Source: Actinomadura sp. KC06
GTDB taxonomy: Bacteria; Actinomycetota; Actinomycetes; Streptosporangiales; Streptosporangiaceae
DNA: 60,189 bases
Reading direction: 5' to 3'
NCBI RefSeq assembly: GCF_004348735.1
Contig: NZ_SMKT01000039.1
Span: forward strand, 1 to 60,189
Shown here: positions 8,137 to 15,988 of the stretch, piece by piece
Layout of the letters: each line of letters opens with the position of its first letter
Numbering within the stretch: position 1 is the stretch's first letter
Made by a program: the position numbers and the translations under genes
Notes under the pieces: generated by a model
What the model was told of the DNA's origin: nothing
Databases searched by the model: none
Seen by the model: the letters and a program-made list of their open reading frames with translations, nothing else

Positions 8137-9179
8137 CAGTGATGGATCGCCTTCCGCGAGAGCTGGTACGTCCGGGTCGCGGACAATGCCGGGTCTCCGG
8201 GTCGCAGGTGCAGTTCGCCCCGTCCCGGGCGCATGACCACGGCCGCGACGGTGCGTTCACGCCGGATGTCGCCGTGGTCGGGGACCCTGATCGGCCGTTC
8301 GGCGAGCACCGCGAAATGCCGTTCGGCGTCCGCACCGCCGGGCAGTTCGGCCAGCCGGTCCTGGCAGGCGCGGTGGCGGAGCCGGGAGGAATTCCCGGAG
8401 AACGGGTTGAGCTCGTCCGCGGCCAGGAAATCCGCATGCAGGAAATGGTTGGCGTGGACGGTCTCCGGCGCCCGGTGCACGCGCGTCTCATCGCCGAGGA
8501 CCTCGACCCAGGCGGCCTCATCCCGGTCGCACAGCGTCAGGGAGCGGGAGCCGGCGAGCCTCAGCCCGCGGAGCCGGTCAAGGGCCTCCGCCACGGTGCG
8601 CGACGTGTCGAGCAGATGCCTGATGGCCAGGTACGGCGGGATGCCGGGCCTCCAGTCCCCGCCGAGGACGAGGTTCAGCCCGATCGCCAGGCCGGCGCCG
8701 TTGAGACCGAGATAGCCGCACAGGCCGCCGATGCTCAGCACCAGCACGCCGGGGCCGCCCGGCCGGGCGATCTCCAGAACGGCGAGCTGGTCGTCGAGAT
8801 CGCCGTTGAGGTCGACGGTCTGGGCGAGCACGCCGTCCCCGGCCCGGGCGTAGGTGGTGCAGTCGCCCGCGCTCGGGAGCCTGCTGTAGCCGAGGATCTC
8901 CCGGCGCAGCTGGAGCAGCCAGGCGTCCCGCTCGGTCAGCGAGGCCCCGGCGGCCAGCCCGCGGATCTCTTCGGCCAGGTCGGGCAGCGCGTCCTCCACC
9001 ACCGCCCGGTGAGCGTCGATCATCGGGCCGGGGTCGGCGGCGTCCGGGGGCAGCAGACGGTCGAGGCGGGCGTTGCCGTCGGCCAGGAAGGCGCGGAGGC
9101 GCCCGGCGAGCGCGCTACCGTGCGCGCGGCCGACGGCGAACGGGTCCCCGGACGCGCGGACGAGCGGAACGTCGATCAC
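8136..9179 (-). CDS. C45-type Ntn acyltransferase/hydrolase (penicillin acyltransferase-like)
   Basis: 347 residues. The frame could extend upstream, but GTG 9179 overlaps the GNAT stop (GTGA) and the family N-terminus (VPLVRASGDPFAVGRAHG) starts there. The nucleophile is probably Cys107 in SAGDCTTYAR, followed by the strand LAQTVDL and the block LGLNGAGLAIGLN typical of acyl-CoA:6-aminopenicillanic acid acyltransferases. Those proenzymes cleave themselves before the Cys and then transfer or hydrolyse acyl amides. In this cluster the natural guess is removal of an N-acyl protecting group installed by the neighbouring GNAT, or release of the product from an ACP. Both are inference. Confidence 0.85.
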   Translation of the reverse strand: MIDVPLVRASGDPFAVGRAHGSALAGRLRAFLADGNARLDRLLPPDAADPGPMIDAHRAVVEDALPDLAEEIRGLAAGASLTERDAWLLQLRREILGYSRLPSAGDCTTYARAGDGVLAQTVDLNGDLDDQLAVLEIARPGGPGVLVLSIGGLCGYLGLNGAGLAIGLNLVLGGDWRPGIPPYLAIRHLLDTSRTVAEALDRLRGLRLAGSRSLTLCDRDEAAWVEVLGDETRVHRAPETVHANHFLHADFLAADELNPFSGNSSRLRHRACQDRLAELPGGADAERHFAVLAERPIRVPDHGDIRRERTVAAVVMRPGRGELHLRPGDPALSATRTYQLSRKAIHH

Positions 9180-9790
9180 CCGGTGCCCTCCAGCCGGTAC
9201 GGCGCCGGGGTCTTCTCCAGCATCTCCTTCACCGTGGGCCATTCGGGCCGCAGGATGCTGTAGAAGACGGCGTTCCTGCGCCGTCCGCCCGGCATGTAGT
9301 TGAAGCTGCGGAGGATCCCCTCCTCCTGCGCGCCGATGTTGCGGAGACCGCGGCGCGCCTGGACGTTCAGCTCGTCGGTCTTGAACTCGACGCGTTCGGC
9401 GCCGAGCTCCTCGAACGCGTGCCGCAGCATGAGCAGCTTGGCCCATCGGTTGAGGTAGGTGCCGCGGTAGTCCGCGCCGAGCCACGACCAGCCGACCTCG
9501 ATGCGCGCCTCGGCCTCCTGGATGTTGCCGAAGCTGGTGCTGCCGGCGACGCCGCCGGTCGCCCTGTCGGTGATCACGTACACCGCGCGCCGCCCGGCGG
9601 CCTGGTCGGCGAGCGCCTCGGCGAAGTAGCGCTCGTAGTCCTCGGGGGTCTCGATGAGCGCGACGAAGTAGCGCCAGATGTCGGGGTCCATCGCCACGGC
9701 GCGCAGCGGCTCGCGGTGCTCCTCGGCGATCGGCGTGAGCAGCGCGTGGTCGTTCTCCAGGACGGCCGAGGCGCGGGAGGTCCAGCTCAT
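9176..9790 (-). CDS. GNAT family N-acetyl/acyltransferase
   Basis: 204 residues with the full RimJ/RimL-like GNAT layout: an N-terminal strand HALLTPIAEEHREPL, the central VGWSWLGADYRGTYLNRWAK acetyl-CoA site region, then AFEELGAERVEFKTDELNVQARRGL and GRRRNAVFYSIL at the end. The gene sits one base after the ACP gene and overlaps the Ntn-acyltransferase gene by four bases. In triacsin biosynthesis a GNAT succinylates hydrazinoacetic acid before it is loaded onto an ACP. By position next to the ACP and ligase, this one may do the same. The acyl donor is not evident from sequence. Confidence 0.88.
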   Translation of the reverse strand: MSWTSRASAVLENDHALLTPIAEEHREPLRAVAMDPDIWRYFVALIETPEDYERYFAEALADQAAGRRAVYVITDRATGGVAGSTSFGNIQEAEARIEVGWSWLGADYRGTYLNRWAKLLMLRHAFEELGAERVEFKTDELNVQARRGLRNIGAQEEGILRSFNYMPGGRRRNAVFYSILRPEWPTVKEMLEKTPAPYRLEGTG

Positions 9791-9791
9791 G

Positions 9792-10055
9792 TCAGGCCTC
9801 CTGCGGCAGGTGCCGGGTGAGCACGGCCACCAGGTCCCCGAGGGTGGCGAGCCGGGCCAGGTCGTCTTCGGTGAACCGGCTGAGCTCGACGCCGAGCTCC
9901 TCGCACACGCCGGTGAGCAGCATGACCTTCTTGAGCGACGTCAGCCCGTAGTCGTGGGCCAGGTCGAGGCCGAGGTCCAGCTCCCCGGGGGGCGTGCCGG
10001 AGCCGGACAGCCCGGCGAGACCGGCACGAGCGACGGATTCGATGTCAGTGGGCAT
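9792..10055 (-). CDS. Acyl carrier protein 1
   Basis: 87 residues. The start is decided by the ribosome binding site: AGGAGG lies six bases before ATG 10055, whereas the GTG at 10061 directly abuts it. Four-helix carrier-protein pattern with the phosphopantetheine serine at Ser40 in DYGLTSLKKVML. LTS replaces the usual DSL, as in many stand-alone carriers of biosynthetic clusters. The gene overlaps the end of the AMP-ligase gene by 11 bases and is followed at once by the GNAT gene. It is the likely carrier of (acylated) hydrazinoacetic acid. A second ACP lies at 25427. Confidence 0.88.
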   Translation of the reverse strand: MPTDIESVARAGLAGLSGSGTPPGELDLGLDLAHDYGLTSLKKVMLLTGVCEELGVELSRFTEDDLARLATLGDLVAVLTRHLPQEA

Positions 10056-11547
10056 GGACACCCTCCTTGGGATCGGCGATCTGGTCGGCGTGGGCGGCGT
10101 AGACCTGCCGCCGCTTCGGCTTGTACTGCGAGGTCAGCAGGCCGTTGGCGATGGAGAACGGCTCGGCCGCGACGACGACCCGGCGCAGCCGCTCGTCGGG
10201 GTCGCCGGCCCGGTTGACCTCGTCCAGGTGCGCGGCGATGGCGGCGGTGTCGGCGGGGACGCGCGCCGGGGAGACGACGGCGACGAGCTCGGTCTCGCCG
10301 GGGCAGTAGACGACGCATTCGGCGATGGCGGGGTGCGCCTTCATCCGCTCCTCGACCGGGCGCACCACGACCTTCTTCCCGTTGCCGAGCACGATCGTGT
10401 CGTCCGCGCGGCCGAGCACGTAGAGGTAGCCGTCCTCGTCGAGGCGGCCGAGGTCGCCGGTCCTGACGATCCCGCCGGGCAGGAAGATCCGCTCCGAGGC
10501 GCCGGGCTCGGCGTAGGCGTAGCGGGTGTTGACCGGACGGTCGCTGCGGACGTTGATCACGCCGTCCGCGTCGATCAGGATCTCCTTGCCGCGCACCGCC
10601 CTGCCGACGCTTCCCCGCCGGTGTGCGCCCGGGTGGTTCTTGGTGGCGATGCACGTCTCGTTGAGGCCGTACCCCTCGTAGATGGGGAGGCCGCAGTCGT
10701 CGAAGAACGAGAGGGTGGCCGGGTTGGCGGGCGCCGAGCCCGTCCACAGGTAGCGGATGCGCCCGCCGAAGAGTTCGCGGGCGGCTTCGCGCAGCGCCTC
10801 CGGGTCGGTGGATCCGGCCCGCCGCTCCACCTCCAGCCGGGCCGTGTCGAAGAAGGCGGGCACCCCCATGACGACGGTCGGACGCGTCCGCGCCATGGCG
10901 CTCATGGCCGCCACGTAGTTGGTCAGGGTGACGTCGTGCCCGTGCAGGAGCGCGGAGTAGATCCAGTACCGCTGCTGGAGCAATGACAGGGGGAGAAAGA
11001 CGAACAGGTCGTCGCCCGGGACGTGCTGGAAGATCTCCTGGACGGCGGCCAGCGAGCCGTCGATGCTGCCGACCGTGGCCGCGAGGCCCTTGGGCGGGCC
11101 GGTGCTGCCCGAGGTGAACTTGATGGTGGTCACGTCGTCCGGCGCGTACCGGACCTCGGGCAGCGGGGCGCCGCCCCCTTCGGCCGCGGCGGGGACGTCG
11201 CCGATCGGCACGATCCCGGGGCCGGCGGCGTGCTGGTCGGTGAAGAGCAGCCTCATCCCGTACGCGGCCATCAGCTCGGGGGTCGGCCGGAACTTGCCGG
11301 GCTCCAGGCCCGCGGTCTCGACCTTCAGCCGGAGCGCGGCCAGGTCGAGGAGCACCCACTCCAGGCCGTTGGCGGCGAGGATGCCGATCCGGTCCCCGGC
11401 GCGCACGCCCTGCGACAGCAGGTAGCGGGCGACGTGGCCGGAGCGGCGGTAGAGATCCGGCAGCGCGAGCTCCGTCGTGCCGGAGAGTCCGGCGAAACGG
11501 ATCCGCCCGCCCGGGGGCGGCCCGGACACCAGCCTGTCGATCATCAC
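10045..11547 (-). CDS. AMP-dependent acyl-ACP/CoA ligase 1
   Basis: 500 residues, a complete ANL-superfamily enzyme: P-loop TIKFTSGSTGPPKGL, YEGYGLNET, the hinge region GDLGRLDEDGYLYVLGRADD, and a C-terminal domain ending SQYKPKRRQVY with a candidate catalytic lysine. The start overlaps the stop of the cupin-MetRS gene (GTGATGA; GTG 11547 or ATG 11544), and the end overlaps the ACP gene. The order hydrazine synthetase, ligase, ACP, GNAT suggests it adenylates hydrazinoacetic acid, free or N-acylated, and loads it onto ACP1, as the ligase does in triacsin biosynthesis. Substrate specificity is inferred from context only. Confidence 0.88.
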   Translation of the reverse strand: MMIDRLVSGPPPGGRIRFAGLSGTTELALPDLYRRSGHVARYLLSQGVRAGDRIGILAANGLEWVLLDLAALRLKVETAGLEPGKFRPTPELMAAYGMRLLFTDQHAAGPGIVPIGDVPAAAEGGGAPLPEVRYAPDDVTTIKFTSGSTGPPKGLAATVGSIDGSLAAVQEIFQHVPGDDLFVFLPLSLLQQRYWIYSALLHGHDVTLTNYVAAMSAMARTRPTVVMGVPAFFDTARLEVERRAGSTDPEALREAARELFGGRIRYLWTGSAPANPATLSFFDDCGLPIYEGYGLNETCIATKNHPGAHRRGSVGRAVRGKEILIDADGVINVRSDRPVNTRYAYAEPGASERIFLPGGIVRTGDLGRLDEDGYLYVLGRADDTIVLGNGKKVVVRPVEERMKAHPAIAECVVYCPGETELVAVVSPARVPADTAAIAAHLDEVNRAGDPDERLRRVVVAAEPFSIANGLLTSQYKPKRRQVYAAHADQIADPKEGVHAH

Positions 11548-13541
11548 GCCTCCGCGCCGTCCGGGGCCACCGGCCGGAAGAACACCGACCCCGCCAGGGT
11601 GATCTTGTTTCCGGGCGGGACGAGCTCGACGCCGCGCGGCCAGGTCCGCGGCTCGGGCAGGCCCAGCGCCTCGGCCAGCCGGCCGGCGAACCGCGGCATG
11701 ACCGGCGCCGCCACGTGGGCGAGCAGGCAGGCGGCCGCCAGCTCAAGGGCGACTCCGGTCCGCGCGTCGTCGGCCAGGCCGCCGTCGGCGAGCAGGGTCT
11801 CGCTCGTCGAGAAGCGGCGCGCGTCCGCGACGATGCCGTCCAGTTCCGCGGCGGCCTGACGGAGCGAGAAGCCGTCCGGGCCCAGGGCGCCGGTGAGCGC
11901 GTCCAGCCGCCGGCCCAGCCGGGCGTAGAAGGCACGGTGCTCCGGGGTCCAGTTGCCGGCGTCGGGCGCGACGCCGTCGTGGCCGGCCTCGATCCGGCGG
12001 CCGAGGTCGTTCAGCCAGCCCTGCCAGGCGCCGATCAGGTCGCGGTCCACGGCCTCGGTGAACGTCTTGCGCGTGAAGTCGGTGCGCGCGCCCTCGGCGC
12101 GGGTGCGCGACAGGAAGTAGCGGACGGCGTCCACCGTGTCGGTGCTGAGGATCTCCTTGCCCCAGATCGCATGCCGCCGGCTGGTGGAGAACTTGCCGCC
12201 GTCCAGCAGGTAGAACTCGTTGACGTGGTAGTCGATGTCCGGTTCCCAGTCCGGGTACGCGGCGCGGTACAGCACCGGGTAGAGGATCGAGTGGTAGAAG
12301 CTGTTGTCGTAGCCGAAGAAGTGGACGATCTTCCAGTCCGGCTGCGGGTCGGCGGCGCTCCAGTCCTCGCCGAGCCGCTCGCCGAGGCGCTGGATGCCGT
12401 GCAGGAACCCGTACGCCATCTCGGGCCACGCCCAGATGACCTGCCCTTCGACGTCGTCCTCCGCCGGGGCGACGCCCCAGCCGCTCGGGTGCGTGATCGG
12501 AATGTCGAGGGAGTCCCGCCGGAAGAGCCGCGCGGCCAGTTCGCGGAGCCGCGCTGGCACCCGTCCCTCGCGGTGATGGGTGAGGACGAAGTCGCGGTGC
12601 TCGTGCAACGGCAGGACGAAGCGGACCACCGCGCCGGGGACGGGGGCGGCGGCCGACGCCGTGGCCTTCGGGTCGGCCAGGTCGACCACGACGTTGGGCT
12701 CGCCGCACTCCTCGCAGATGTTGCCGCTGGTGACGGCGCCGCAGCCGGGGCATCCGCCCGCGACGTCCACCTCGTAGAGGTAGCGGCCGTCGTCCGGGTC
12801 GAACAGCGCCGCGGTCTCCTTCGGACGGGCCGCGCCCGAGGCGGCGATCCGCGAGAAGTACGCCCTGAGCCCGTCGGCGTAGGCGGGGTCGACGTTGGTC
12901 ACCGTGTACTGGTCGAGCGGGATGTCCATCAGCGCCAGGGTGGCGGCGATCTCCGCGCTGTAGTGGGCGGCGACCTCGGCCGGTGTCTCTCCTTGCCGGT
13001 CGGCCAGGTCCGCCACGTAGCTCTGGAAGTCGTCGCTGCCGGTCAGGTGGTAGGCCCGTGCGCCGTTCATGCGCTGGAACCGGGTGAAGGCGTCCGCTCC
13101 GAGGTACGGGCCGGACAGGTGCCCGAGGTGCAGGTCCCCGTTGGGGGTCGGCGGAGTCGATAAGACGAACACCGGGCGGTCGCCGAAGCCGGAGCGGCCT
13201 GGCGGCCGGACGGCCTGCCGCAGCGCGCGGGACGCGTCCCGCCAGTACTGCGTGAAGAACACCAGGTCTTCCTCGCCCGTGTTGGCGAGGACGTGCGGTT
13301 CGAACGGCTCGAAGAGGGCCACCGACCCGGCGGGCGCCGGGTGGCGTTCGCCGTCGGCCAGGAACTCCCCGGCCCCGGAGACGATGACGAACAGCTCGGT
13401 CTCGTCGTGCCTGTGGGGCTCGGTGCGGCCGCCGGGGACGACCCGGCCCCAGGCGGCACCCACGCCGAGCCCTTCGACGGCGCTCATGCCGATGCCGAAG
13501 GCGGCGGCCAGCCGGTCCTCGGCGTACTTGTCGACGATCAT
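11544..13541 (-). CDS. Hydrazine synthetase: cupin-MetRS-like fusion
   Basis: 665 residues from ATG 13541 (ATGA overlap with the oxidase stop). Residues 1-115 are a cupin with a full metal site (His43 and His45 in EPHRHDETEL, Glu49, His83). Residues ~120-665 are a class I methionyl-tRNA synthetase-like domain with HLGH (138-141), a Zn knuckle with Cys264/267/276/279, and a KMSKS variant KFSTS (450-454). This exact two-domain architecture, beside a lysine N-hydroxylase and a DAO-like oxidase, is that of the hydrazine synthetases (Spb40 type). There the MetRS part activates an amino acid, glycine in the HAA pathway, and the cupin rearranges its ester with N6-hydroxylysine to make the N-N bond. 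The anticodon-binding role is presumably lost. Confidence 0.93.
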   Translation of the reverse strand: MIVDKYAEDRLAAAFGIGMSAVEGLGVGAAWGRVVPGGRTEPHRHDETELFVIVSGAGEFLADGERHPAPAGSVALFEPFEPHVLANTGEEDLVFFTQYWRDASRALRQAVRPPGRSGFGDRPVFVLSTPPTPNGDLHLGHLSGPYLGADAFTRFQRMNGARAYHLTGSDDFQSYVADLADRQGETPAEVAAHYSAEIAATLALMDIPLDQYTVTNVDPAYADGLRAYFSRIAASGAARPKETAALFDPDDGRYLYEVDVAGGCPGCGAVTSGNICEECGEPNVVVDLADPKATASAAAPVPGAVVRFVLPLHEHRDFVLTHHREGRVPARLRELAARLFRRDSLDIPITHPSGWGVAPAEDDVEGQVIWAWPEMAYGFLHGIQRLGERLGEDWSAADPQPDWKIVHFFGYDNSFYHSILYPVLYRAAYPDWEPDIDYHVNEFYLLDGGKFSTSRRHAIWGKEILSTDTVDAVRYFLSRTRAEGARTDFTRKTFTEAVDRDLIGAWQGWLNDLGRRIEAGHDGVAPDAGNWTPEHRAFYARLGRRLDALTGALGPDGFSLRQAAAELDGIVADARRFSTSETLLADGGLADDARTGVALELAAACLLAHVAAPVMPRFAGRLAEALGLPEPRTWPRGVELVPPGNKITLAGSVFFRPVAPDGAEA

Positions 13542-14623
13542 CGGGTCTCCTGTGTGTCGAGGGAAGCGAGAGGGAAGAGCAGGTCGGCGGTCTTGACCGC
13601 GATGGCGGGCGCGAGCCGGTAGCCGGACCCGTTCGCGGCCCCGGCGACGACGACCCGGTGGTCGCCGGCCAACGGCCGGACCAGCGGGGTGCGGTCGGGG
13701 CTGTAGGCGTCGCAGAAGACGCGGCCGGACGCGCAGTGGGCTGCCATCTCGGGCGCGTACGCGGCGAGCAGCTCGCGTCCCGGCCGTAACTCCCCGGCGG
13801 TCAGACCGCGGCCGAGTTCGTCGGGCAGGACGTCCCAGTCGGTGCACGTGTAGCTGAACAGCCAGTGGCCGCGATGGGCGAGCGGCAGCAGGAACGCGTC
13901 CTCCTGCTCGAACACGATCGCCGGGTCGCCGGGGCCCGGCGGCAGCTCGACGTGCAGCGCGACCACCTTCTTGACCCGCGCGCCGAGGCCGGCGTTCCAC
14001 GGGGAGCCCGGCAGCCAGGGGCCGACCGCCACGACGACCCGGCGGGCGGCCAGCCGCTCCCCGGTGGTGAGCGCCACCTCGACCGCGTCCGGACCCGGAT
14101 CGACGGATTCGGCGCCGACCCCCTCGCGGAACACCACTCGGGGGCGGAGCGCCAGGGCGAGCCGCCGGGTGAGAGCCGGCACGTCGGCGTACTGGCAGCC
14201 CGTGCCCGTCCAGGCCAGGTGGCTGGACGGCACATGCACGGCCGCGGTGGCCGTCCGGTCCGGTTTCGCGGTGCGGGACAGCTCCGCCTCGGGCAGGTAC
14301 GTCTCCCGGAGGTGCGCCTCGGCCTCGGCCGGGGCCACCACGGTCATGCGCAGCGGATGCACCGGAAGTCCGGGGTCCGCGGCCTTCAGCTTCGCGTAGA
14401 AGGACTGGCTGTAGGCGGCCATCTCCCGCGTCTCCGGCGCCGCTCCGCGCGGGAAGTGCAGGCCCGCGGAGAACCGGCTCGCCCCGCCCGCGATCTCCGC
14501 CCGGTCCACGACGACGACCCGGGCCGCCGGATCGCGTTCCAGGATCTCGCGGGCGGTGAGGCAGCCGGTGATCCCCGCGCCGATGACGACGACGTCCGCG
14601 TCCAATGCCACGTCCGTGTCCAT
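13538..14623 (-). CDS. FAD-dependent amine/amino-acid oxidase (DAO family), releases HAA
   Basis: 361 residues. Rossmann FAD motif VVIGAGITGCLTAREI at residues 12-27 with VVVDRAEIAGGASRFSAG after it, then DAO-family blocks (DVPALTRRLA, ARRVVVAVGPW) and the C-terminal FAD contact VVVAGAANGSGYRLAPAIA. It starts three bases after the hydroxylase stop and overlaps the hydrazine-synthetase start. In the Spb38-40 pathway the equivalent oxidase (Spb39) cleaves N6-(carboxymethylamino)lysine to hydrazinoacetic acid plus 2-aminoadipate 6-semialdehyde. Gene order and family strongly favour that role here. Confidence 0.9.
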   Translation of the reverse strand: MDTDVALDADVVVIGAGITGCLTAREILERDPAARVVVVDRAEIAGGASRFSAGLHFPRGAAPETREMAAYSQSFYAKLKAADPGLPVHPLRMTVVAPAEAEAHLRETYLPEAELSRTAKPDRTATAAVHVPSSHLAWTGTGCQYADVPALTRRLALALRPRVVFREGVGAESVDPGPDAVEVALTTGERLAARRVVVAVGPWLPGSPWNAGLGARVKKVVALHVELPPGPGDPAIVFEQEDAFLLPLAHRGHWLFSYTCTDWDVLPDELGRGLTAGELRPGRELLAAYAPEMAAHCASGRVFCDAYSPDRTPLVRPLAGDHRVVVAGAANGSGYRLAPAIAVKTADLLFPLASLDTQETR

Positions 14624-14626
14624 GGC

Positions 14627-15928
14627 TCAGCCCGCCTTCGTCGACCAGCTGACGAACGGTTCGAGCGGCTCGGGGCTCCGGACGCCGAGCATCCGGTCGG
14701 CGATGCGCCGGCTCCGCCACGCGTTGAGGCTGAGGTTGGGGTCGGCCAGGCCGCGCTGAGAGCGGACGGCGTTCTGCAGGAAGACGTTGCGGTCGCTCGG
14801 GCCGTCCCAGCGGACGGCGAAGTCCTGGTCGACGAGGAACTCCTCGCCCTCACGCTCGAACCGGTGCGCGATCGGATCGAGGAACTCCATCGGCCCGCTC
14901 CGCATGCCGGTGGCCCAGATGACCACGTCGGCTTCGAAGTGCTCGATGGAGTCGGTGTCGACGTTGTGCCTGACCTCCAGGTTCCAGCCCCCGGGCGGGC
15001 TCGGGGTGACCCCGGTGACCTCGCGGTCCGGGTACAGGCCGGTGGCCGGCCGGCCGTCCTCGTAGACGAACCGCCGCAGGTAGAGGGCCTGGTAGATGGC
15101 GCGCACGGTGTCCTCGGAGATCCCGTCGCTGGCCAGGATGTGCCGGACGATGAAGTTCTGCCGGTCCTGCGGGTCGAGGGTGGCGAAGTGGTCGGAGTAC
15201 CCGGGCATGAAGAACTCGTTGGTGAACGGCGAGTCGTCGATCGGGTGATAGTTGGTGCGCCGCGAGATCCAGATGACCCGTCCGGGCGTCTGCCCCGCCG
15301 CACGGGTGATCAGGTCGAGGAACGCCTCCGCCCCCGACTGGCCGCCGCCCACCACGGCGACGGTGAGCCCGCTCAGCCCGACGGCCTTGGCCATGAACTC
15401 GCTCACGTGGAACTGCGTGGCGTCCAGGTGCGGCCGGACGATCGGCGGGACCCACGGCCGGTTTCCCACACCGACGACCACGTTCTCCGCACGCAGCGTA
15501 CGGCGCTGCGTCTCGACCACGAAGTCGGCGCCGTCGAAGTCGACCGACCGCACCTCCTCGCCGAGGACCACGTGCTCGTTGCGCCGGCAGGCCCATTCGA
15601 GGTAATTGCGGAACTCCTGCCGGGGAACGCTGTCGAACCGGGCGTTCAGGAAATGGTAGATCCTGCCCTTTTCCGCGAGGTAGGCAAGAAAGGAGAACGG
15701 GTTCGTCGGATCGGCGAGGCTGACGAGATCCTTGACGTGGGAGACCTGGAGGTTCGCCTCGGGTAACAGCTGGCCGTCGTGCCAGTCGAAGTCGGGCTTG
15801 CGGTCGAGGACCAGGTTCGGGATGTCCGGACGGCCGTACAGCAGCGACGCCAGGCTCAGATTGGCCGGTCCCGCGCCGATCCCGACGCAGCGCAGCCGAA
15901 GCGGTTCGGGGTCGTTGTCCAGCGGCAT
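14627..15928 (-). CDS. L-lysine N6-hydroxylase (SidA/IucD/PvdA family)
   Basis: 433 residues. FAD motif GIGAGPANL (16-24), NADPH motif VVGGGQSGAEA (about 193-202), substrate-side blocks HDGQLLPEANLQVSHVKDLV and the C-terminal LNAWRSRRIADR, all as in flavin N-monooxygenases of lysine and ornithine. The ATG at 15928 follows AAGGGGGCACCT. There is no siderophore synthetase or NRPS nearby. Instead the next two genes downstream are the DAO oxidase and the cupin-MetRS fusion, which points to N6-hydroxylysine as hydrazine precursor rather than hydroxamate. Lysine rather than ornithine is inferred from that context and from the flanking saccharopine dehydrogenases. Confidence 0.92.
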   Translation of the reverse strand: MPLDNDPEPLRLRCVGIGAGPANLSLASLLYGRPDIPNLVLDRKPDFDWHDGQLLPEANLQVSHVKDLVSLADPTNPFSFLAYLAEKGRIYHFLNARFDSVPRQEFRNYLEWACRRNEHVVLGEEVRSVDFDGADFVVETQRRTLRAENVVVGVGNRPWVPPIVRPHLDATQFHVSEFMAKAVGLSGLTVAVVGGGQSGAEAFLDLITRAAGQTPGRVIWISRRTNYHPIDDSPFTNEFFMPGYSDHFATLDPQDRQNFIVRHILASDGISEDTVRAIYQALYLRRFVYEDGRPATGLYPDREVTGVTPSPPGGWNLEVRHNVDTDSIEHFEADVVIWATGMRSGPMEFLDPIAHRFEREGEEFLVDQDFAVRWDGPSDRNVFLQNAVRSQRGLADPNLSLNAWRSRRIADRMLGVRSPEPLEPFVSWSTKAG

Positions 15929-15988
15929 AGGTGCCCCCTTGTATGTCCTTGCCGGGCGAGATTCCGGATGAGAAGTGGCGGGTGAGAA

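Noticed and set aside
11544..13541. Housekeeping methionyl-tRNA synthetase
   Set aside because: The N-terminal cupin, the KFSTS variant and the operon with N-hydroxylase and oxidase point to hydrazine synthetase instead.
13865..15766. A 633-codon plus-strand frame opposite the oxidase and hydroxylase genes
   Set aside because: No ribosome binding site and Arg/Asp/Gly-rich composition; the minus strand holds clear FAD and NADPH motifs in the expected frames.
14627..15928. Hydroxamate siderophore cluster
   Set aside because: No NIS synthetase, NRPS, acyltransferase partner or siderophore uptake genes; the downstream genes fit N-N bond formation.
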